Source: Paenibacillus bouchesdurhonensis | GTDB taxonomy: Bacteria > Bacillota > Bacilli > Paenibacillales > Paenibacillaceae | NCBI RefSeq assembly: GCF_900155685.1 | Contig: NZ_LT732547.1 | Span: forward strand, 393,648 to 457,647 | Reading direction: 5' to 3' | DNA length: 64,000 nucleotides | Part shown: one piece after another, positions 61,301-64,000 of the stretch | Layout of the letters: every line of letters starts with the position of its first letter | How positions within the stretch are numbered: the stretch's first letter is position 1 | Notes under the pieces: model-generated | Told to the model about the DNA's origin: nothing | Seen by the model: the letters and a program-made list of their open reading frames with translations, nothing else | Database searches by the model: none | Translations under genes and position numbers: made by a program

Positions 61301-64000
61301 CTGGAGTATTTAGGCCGGATGGATGAACAGGTTAAAATCCGCGGTTACCGCATTGAGTTGGGCGAGGTAGAGAATGTCCTCTTGAAGCAGGCGGGGATCA
61401 AGGAGGCTGTTGTCCTGGCTATAGAGAACTTGCGGAAAGAGACGGAGTTATGCGCATATATCGCCGCTTCTCGGGAATGGCCGGTACGGGAGCTGAGAGA
61501 GCGTCTAGCCCGGGAATTGCCGGAATACATGATTCCAGTCCATTATGTATTCCTCGATGAATTGCCATTAACCGCAAACGGAAAAGTGAACCGCCATGCG
61601 CTGCCGCAGCCCGACTTCAATTCCGCCGCAGCGGATATCGATGTTCCGCCGCGCAATAAAACGGAGCAAAGGCTTGCTGAAATCTGGTCTGACGTGCTCG
61701 GCGTGACACAGGTCGGAGCGCATAGCCATTTCTTTGAGCTTGGCGGGCACTCCTTGAAGGCAGCGGCTCTGATAGCAGGCATTAAAGAAGCTTTTCATGT
61801 TGATTTGCCATTAAGCGGCGTTTTCTCCCAGCCCATTCTGGAGCAGATGGCCGCGGGCATTGATGCGCTGGAGCGGCAGGGTTACGAGGAGATTGAACGC
61901 ACTCCGGAACAGGAGGCTTACCCGGTATCATCTGCACAAAAGCGTCTGCTGATTTTGAACGAGCTGGAGGGTGCCGGAACAACGTACAATATGCCTTTCG
62001 TGTTGCAGTTGTCTGGAAATCTGGATCGCATCAAGCTGCAAAAGGCATTCGACACCTTAATTCGCAGGTATGAGGCGTTCAGAACCTCTTTCCAGCTTAG
62101 AGAGGGCGAACTTGTGCAAATCGTGCATCCGGAAGTCGCATTTGCGATCCGGGAGACGGCCATTGCGGATGAGCCTGCTCGAATCAAGGAAACCATCCGG
62201 CAATTTGTTCAGCCTTTCAACCTGCAGCAGGCGCCGTTAATTCGCGCGGGGCTGGCAAGCCTCGGTGCGGACAAGCATATCCTGATGATCGACATGCACC
62301 ATATCGTCTCGGATGGAGAATCTGTACGCCTGCTGGTCGAGGAGCTAAGCCTGTTGTACAGCGGCAAGGAGCGGGACGATATGGCATCGCGGGTAGAGTA
62401 TAAGGATTATGCGGTATGGCAAAGCAAAATGCTTCAGTCGGAAGCCTATGGCCGGCAGGAGCAATACTGGCTGAAGCGCTTCGCGGGAGAATTGCCGGTG
62501 CTGACGCTTCCTACCGATTATGCGCGTCCGCAATTGCAGAGCTTCGAGGGGGACAGCGTGACGGTTAGGATCGATAGCGACTTAAGCTCTCGCATACTTG
62601 GAGCGGCTGCGCGGACAGGGACTACCTTGTATATGTTCCTGCTTGCCGCGTACAACATCCTCTTATCCAAATATGCGAACCAGGAGGATATTATCGTTGG
62701 CACGCCGACTGCGGGCAGATCGCGGAAGGAGCTGGAGGGCATCATAGGGATGTTTGTTAACACCCTCGCAATCCGTACTCAGCCTGAAGGGCATAAACAT
62801 TTTGGGGATTTCCTGAAGGAAGTGAAGGAGCATTCACTGCAGGCGTTTGAGAATCAACAGATCCAGTACGAGGATCTGCTGGAGAAGCTGGAGGTCGCGC
62901 GGGATGTAAGCCGTAATCCGCTGTTTGACACGATGTTCGCTGTGGATAATGTCGGGGTAGAGGAGATCCGACTGGAAGGTCTGCACATGGCGCCCTATCC
63001 GTTCGATAATAGGACATCCAAATTCGATTTGATGGTTACGGCGGCAGAAGAGGGGGTAGAGATCCGTTTGGATGTCGAATATGCCGTCAAGCTCTTCCGT
63101 AAAGACACGATTCAGCGCTTGATTGCGCACTATGTTCAAATTTTGCGGGCTGTTACGGCAGACATGGAAATTAGATTGTGCGACATCGGTCTGCTCCTGG
63201 AGGAGGAGCGGCGGCAAATTCTCGCAGACTTCAATGATACGGCAACCTACTATCCGCGCCAAACGATCCATGAGCTGTTCGAGGAGCAGGCTGAACAGCA
63301 GGCAGATCGTATCGCGGTTGTCTGCGGCGATACCGAGCTGACTTACCGCGAGCTTAACGCCAAGGCCAACCAGCTTGCCGCAATTTTGCGGAACAAAGGA
63401 GTTGGTCCAGACCGAATTGTGGCGATCATCGGGGATCGGACATTGGAAATGATCATCGGCATGCTGGCGATTCTGAAGGCGGGAGGCGCTTATCTTCCGA
63501 TCGATCCGGATTATCCGATGGATCGGGTCGAATATTTTCTTAAGAATAGCGAGGCCCAAGTGCTGCTTGCCCGAAGCTGCTATGCAGACAAAGCGATCGA
63601 TGGCGTAGAAGCCGTCGTGCTGGATTACGAGCAGCTGAACGATCTTGCTGCGCCTAATCTCCGGCACGAGACTAACCCTGGTCATCTCGCTTATGTCATG
63701 TATACCTCAGGATCCACGGGGCTGCCAAAGGGGGTTATGGTCGAGCATCTTGGTGTCGCCCGGCTGGTCAGGAATACGAATTATGTACGCTTCACGAAAG
63801 AGGATCGCGTGCTGCAGACAGCGGCTCCCGTATTCGATGTCAGCGTATTTGATATTTGGGGAGCGCTGCTGAATGGAGCGCGGCTGTATTTGGTTGATAA
63901 ATTTACTCTGCTTGATCCGATCCGGGTTGAATCCGTACTTCAGAAGCATCACATCACGACGCTATGGCTCACTTCGCCGCTATTTACCCAATTCGCCCAG
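55361..64000 (+). CDS. NRPS subunit C, at least C-A-PCP-C-A-PCP-C-A (3' end beyond window)
   Basis: The gene starts at ATG 55361, 26 bases after the previous stop, with AGAGGAGGGA upstream; 2880 codons are open to the window end. The first C domain (LTPMQEGMLFHSYL) again is the D-accepting type. A5 (about 490-1010) gives the pocket DAFWIGGTFK, the known valine code; PCP Ser1046. The second C is followed by A6 (about 1550-2095) with DAWFIGNIVK, leucine-like; PCP Ser2131. The third C (about 2185-2610) leads to A7, cut off after DVFW, which suggests a branched or aromatic hydrophobic residue. A6 contains a Ser/Thr-rich insert (residues 1699-1746). No E domain or thioesterase is seen yet. These would be residues 5-7 of the lipopeptide. 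Confidence 0.95.
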   Translation, partial: MNEKLSIAGVCNLTPMQEGMLFHSYLNPESAAYFEQFACTVTGQLDVGLLEKSFNALIDKYDVLRLNFLHENMKNPKQIIFKKRSMSVFYEDISQMDKAEQEQYIQRFIQADQKKGFDLAKDMLLRVSVLRTDQQIDLHTDQPTGQRKDQRMEHHRYKLIWSYHHIIMDGWCLKTIVQELFEVYKALSQGVSLELDEAPPFASYIQWLDRQDREEAHRYWADYLQGYDSAIELPSFGIRRQDGKEYPDQGVMRHKANDQVDRSYKISEETAQRLEQVAKAHQVTLNTVLQSAWALLLGRYNGTEDVVFGSVTSGRPAEVEGVEQMIGLFINTVPIRIAFHGDQTFSALIQQVQLTSLETQNYDFYPLAEIQSLSTKKQHLIDHIYAFQNYPVSADPLDESKAEEPFAISELEDFEQTHYDFNLILMPNEGLEVKFKYNTARYEQAAMDRLFQHYEQVLNTVSQNANILLRDISVITSEERELILHRFNDTAGEYPRNQTIVQLFERQVEQGPGKLAIVHNGESLTYEELNERADQLAVRLRSRGVGPDQIVGLIGERSADTVIGMLGILKAGGAYLPIDPEYPNDRIEYMLLDSQAKWIVTPRCYAEDLASEAEMIILDENEPAGGLSSIQAAEQLHELPLQAEGSPVKPANLAYVMYTSGSTGRPKGVMIEHQNVVRLVQNTNYVPFRPGDRILQTGAPVFDACTFEIWGALLNGLELYIIDKAAILEPEKLGQALREYSITTMWLTSPLFNQLAQQQPELFQPLRHLIVGGDALSPKHIQRVAEQCEGTTLINGYGPTENTTFSCCYTISSQEEKSIPIGGPIAHSTAYVVDLYGHLCPVGVPGELWVGGDGVARGYINNEALTSEKFMASPFAEGERIYRTGDAASWLPNGTIEFIGRLDHQVKIRGFRIEIGEIESRIQLHKSVKEAIVTVWDKGEGSKALCAYLVCEGELSAAEIRKYLSGYLPDYMIPSHWVFMDQLPLTANGKVDRQALPEPEESAAYEGIYAAPRNEVEQKLADIWTDILGVPAAGVNDHFFELGGHSLTALKLVSEVKKQFQIQLPLADVFQTPVLADMAARIGGNAEGDAAALAIEPAPAAEYYPVSSAQKRLFILNGMTGMDTAYNMPFVMQIEGRLDVERLEQAFQALIARHEPLRTSFGLLRGEPIQRIHESVDFAIEQLDVYPDRNIEDIAESFVTPFDLGQAPLLRAVLAKRQEEQYVLVIDIHHIVADGFSIGVIVKEFSELYNGRGLEYLGAQRIQYKDFAVWQNKQLGSGGLQRHERYWLEQFAEEPPVLNMLTDYPRPQIQSFEGATASVEIDQELSSQLKQLANETGSTLYMVLLAAYSVLLSKYSAQEDIVIGSPTAGRTHADVLHTVGMFVNTLALRLKPEAQKTFGDFLNEVKQTALQAFEHQDYQYEDLIEQLGLRRDMSRNPLFDTVFTLQNIDIQEADLSGLNVQSCSWDGRMSKFDLTLTVVEREQGMFIDAEYAVKLFKAATIERLLKHFVQVLRAIAASKEMKLADIELLSLEERQHVLVDFNGFRADFARNRTVYELFAEQVERTPERIAIVFKEQRLTYRELDELVSRLAPMLRVHGVKPGEVAAIMAEHSIEMIVAVLAVLKAGGAYLPIDHEYPADRIAYILEDSNAGLLLTKSRLLQAKEMLAPDMKVHMAGRNIQAIDLEDALALSMEAEPLPSSISSTTSAESTSTPFPSASTSTTPTSTSASSQSSSTPPLSSADASPSDLAYIIYTSGSTGKPKGVMIEHRSLLNMTGWYQTYYKLTAADKCTKYAGFGFDASVWETFPALLSGSELHIIPEEIRYDVRLLAEYYNNSRISISFLPTAVCEQFIQLDNDSLRMLITGGDKLRVYRPTPYELVNNYGPTENTIVTSAFVVKGEYDNIPIGKPIDNVRVYILDANDKLLPVGVPGELCVAGASLARGYMNRPDLTAEKFTSDPFYPGERMYRTGDLARWLPEGDLEYLGRMDEQVKIRGYRIELGEVENVLLKQAGIKEAVVLAIENLRKETELCAYIAASREWPVRELRERLARELPEYMIPVHYVFLDELPLTANGKVNRHALPQPDFNSAAADIDVPPRNKTEQRLAEIWSDVLGVTQVGAHSHFFELGGHSLKAAALIAGIKEAFHVDLPLSGVFSQPILEQMAAGIDALERQGYEEIERTPEQEAYPVSSAQKRLLILNELEGAGTTYNMPFVLQLSGNLDRIKLQKAFDTLIRRYEAFRTSFQLREGELVQIVHPEVAFAIRETAIADEPARIKETIRQFVQPFNLQQAPLIRAGLASLGADKHILMIDMHHIVSDGESVRLLVEELSLLYSGKERDDMASRVEYKDYAVWQSKMLQSEAYGRQEQYWLKRFAGELPVLTLPTDYARPQLQSFEGDSVTVRIDSDLSSRILGAAARTGTTLYMFLLAAYNILLSKYANQEDIIVGTPTAGRSRKELEGIIGMFVNTLAIRTQPEGHKHFGDFLKEVKEHSLQAFENQQIQYEDLLEKLEVARDVSRNPLFDTMFAVDNVGVEEIRLEGLHMAPYPFDNRTSKFDLMVTAAEEGVEIRLDVEYAVKLFRKDTIQRLIAHYVQILRAVTADMEIRLCDIGLLLEEERRQILADFNDTATYYPRQTIHELFEEQAEQQADRIAVVCGDTELTYRELNAKANQLAAILRNKGVGPDRIVAIIGDRTLEMIIGMLAILKAGGAYLPIDPDYPMDRVEYFLKNSEAQVLLARSCYADKAIDGVEAVVLDYEQLNDLAAPNLRHETNPGHLAYVMYTSGSTGLPKGVMVEHLGVARLVRNTNYVRFTKEDRVLQTAAPVFDVSVFDIWGALLNGARLYLVDKFTLLDPIRVESVLQKHHITTLWLTSPLFTQFAQ
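60455..60598 (+). repeat. low-complexity Ser/Thr-coding insert within A6
   Basis: 48 codons, of which 31 are Ser or Thr (21 Ser, 10 Thr), built from repeated TCA/TCG and ACA/ACG words. It separates the front part of A6 from the SGSTGKPKG core. Reading frame is kept. The other A domains in this window have only a short link at the same place. Confidence 0.85.

Overview
The window looks like chromosome of a Paenibacillus-type, low-to-mid-GC Gram-positive bacterium. The signs are strong purine-rich Shine-Dalgarno sites, frequent GTG/TTG starts, CcpA-type cre sites, YesM/YesN and LplB/YtcP-type sugar-uptake systems, a XylR-xylAB locus and very large NRPS genes. This assignment is inferred from gene families, not from a database search.

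Left part (1-24.6 kb), housekeeping and sugar use. A partial minus-strand LOV/PAS-GGDEF-EAL protein (1-1701) is followed by a glycoside uptake and hydrolysis locus: an intracellular GH30 glucosylceramidase-like enzyme, two ABC permeases, a lipoprotein binding protein, a long repeat-rich gap, then a YesM-type sensor kinase and YesN-type AraC response regulator. Next come an exported coiled-coil protein behind a probable attenuator, a 50-residue protein under a near-consensus Fur box, a formate/nitrite-family channel, and an ArsR plus CoA-disulfide-reductase/rhodanese operon. After these lie a second PAS-GGDEF-EAL protein, a nucleoside hydrolase, and divergent xylR / xylA-xylB with a clear operator and cre.

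Middle (24.6-29.7 kb): a compact PadR - HAAS/DUF1700 - DUF4097 - ABC ATPase - FtsX-type permease operon, of the kind that responds to envelope stress or drugs. It lies directly upstream of the biosynthetic cluster.

Right part (29.8-64 kb, still open at the window end): a hybrid PKS-NRPS lipopeptide cluster. A FenF-like trans-acting malonyl transacylase precedes a 5379-residue synthase (acyl ligase-ACP-KS-ACP-aminotransferase-C-[relic A]-PCP-C-A-PCP-C-A-PCP-E), a 2592-residue synthetase (C-A-PCP-C-A-PCP-E) and a third synthetase with at least 2880 residues (C-A-PCP-C-A-PCP-C-A...). The front end is that of the iturin/mycosubtilin family, so the product should carry a beta-amino fatty acid. The binding-pocket residues I read do not give an iturin peptide. 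They suggest roughly Gly - D-Asp - X - D-X - Val - Leu - (hydrophobic), where X is a residue I cannot assign, used twice. No thioesterase is in view; the end of the third synthetase lies beyond the window.

The points most worth following are the non-iturin peptide on an iturin-type front end, the paired A domains with an unusual core motif, a 48-residue Ser/Thr-rich insert inside one A domain, the relic A domain, and the two cyclic-di-GMP proteins whose catalytic defects are complementary. The Fur-box small gene and the attenuator-controlled exported protein also deserve attention.
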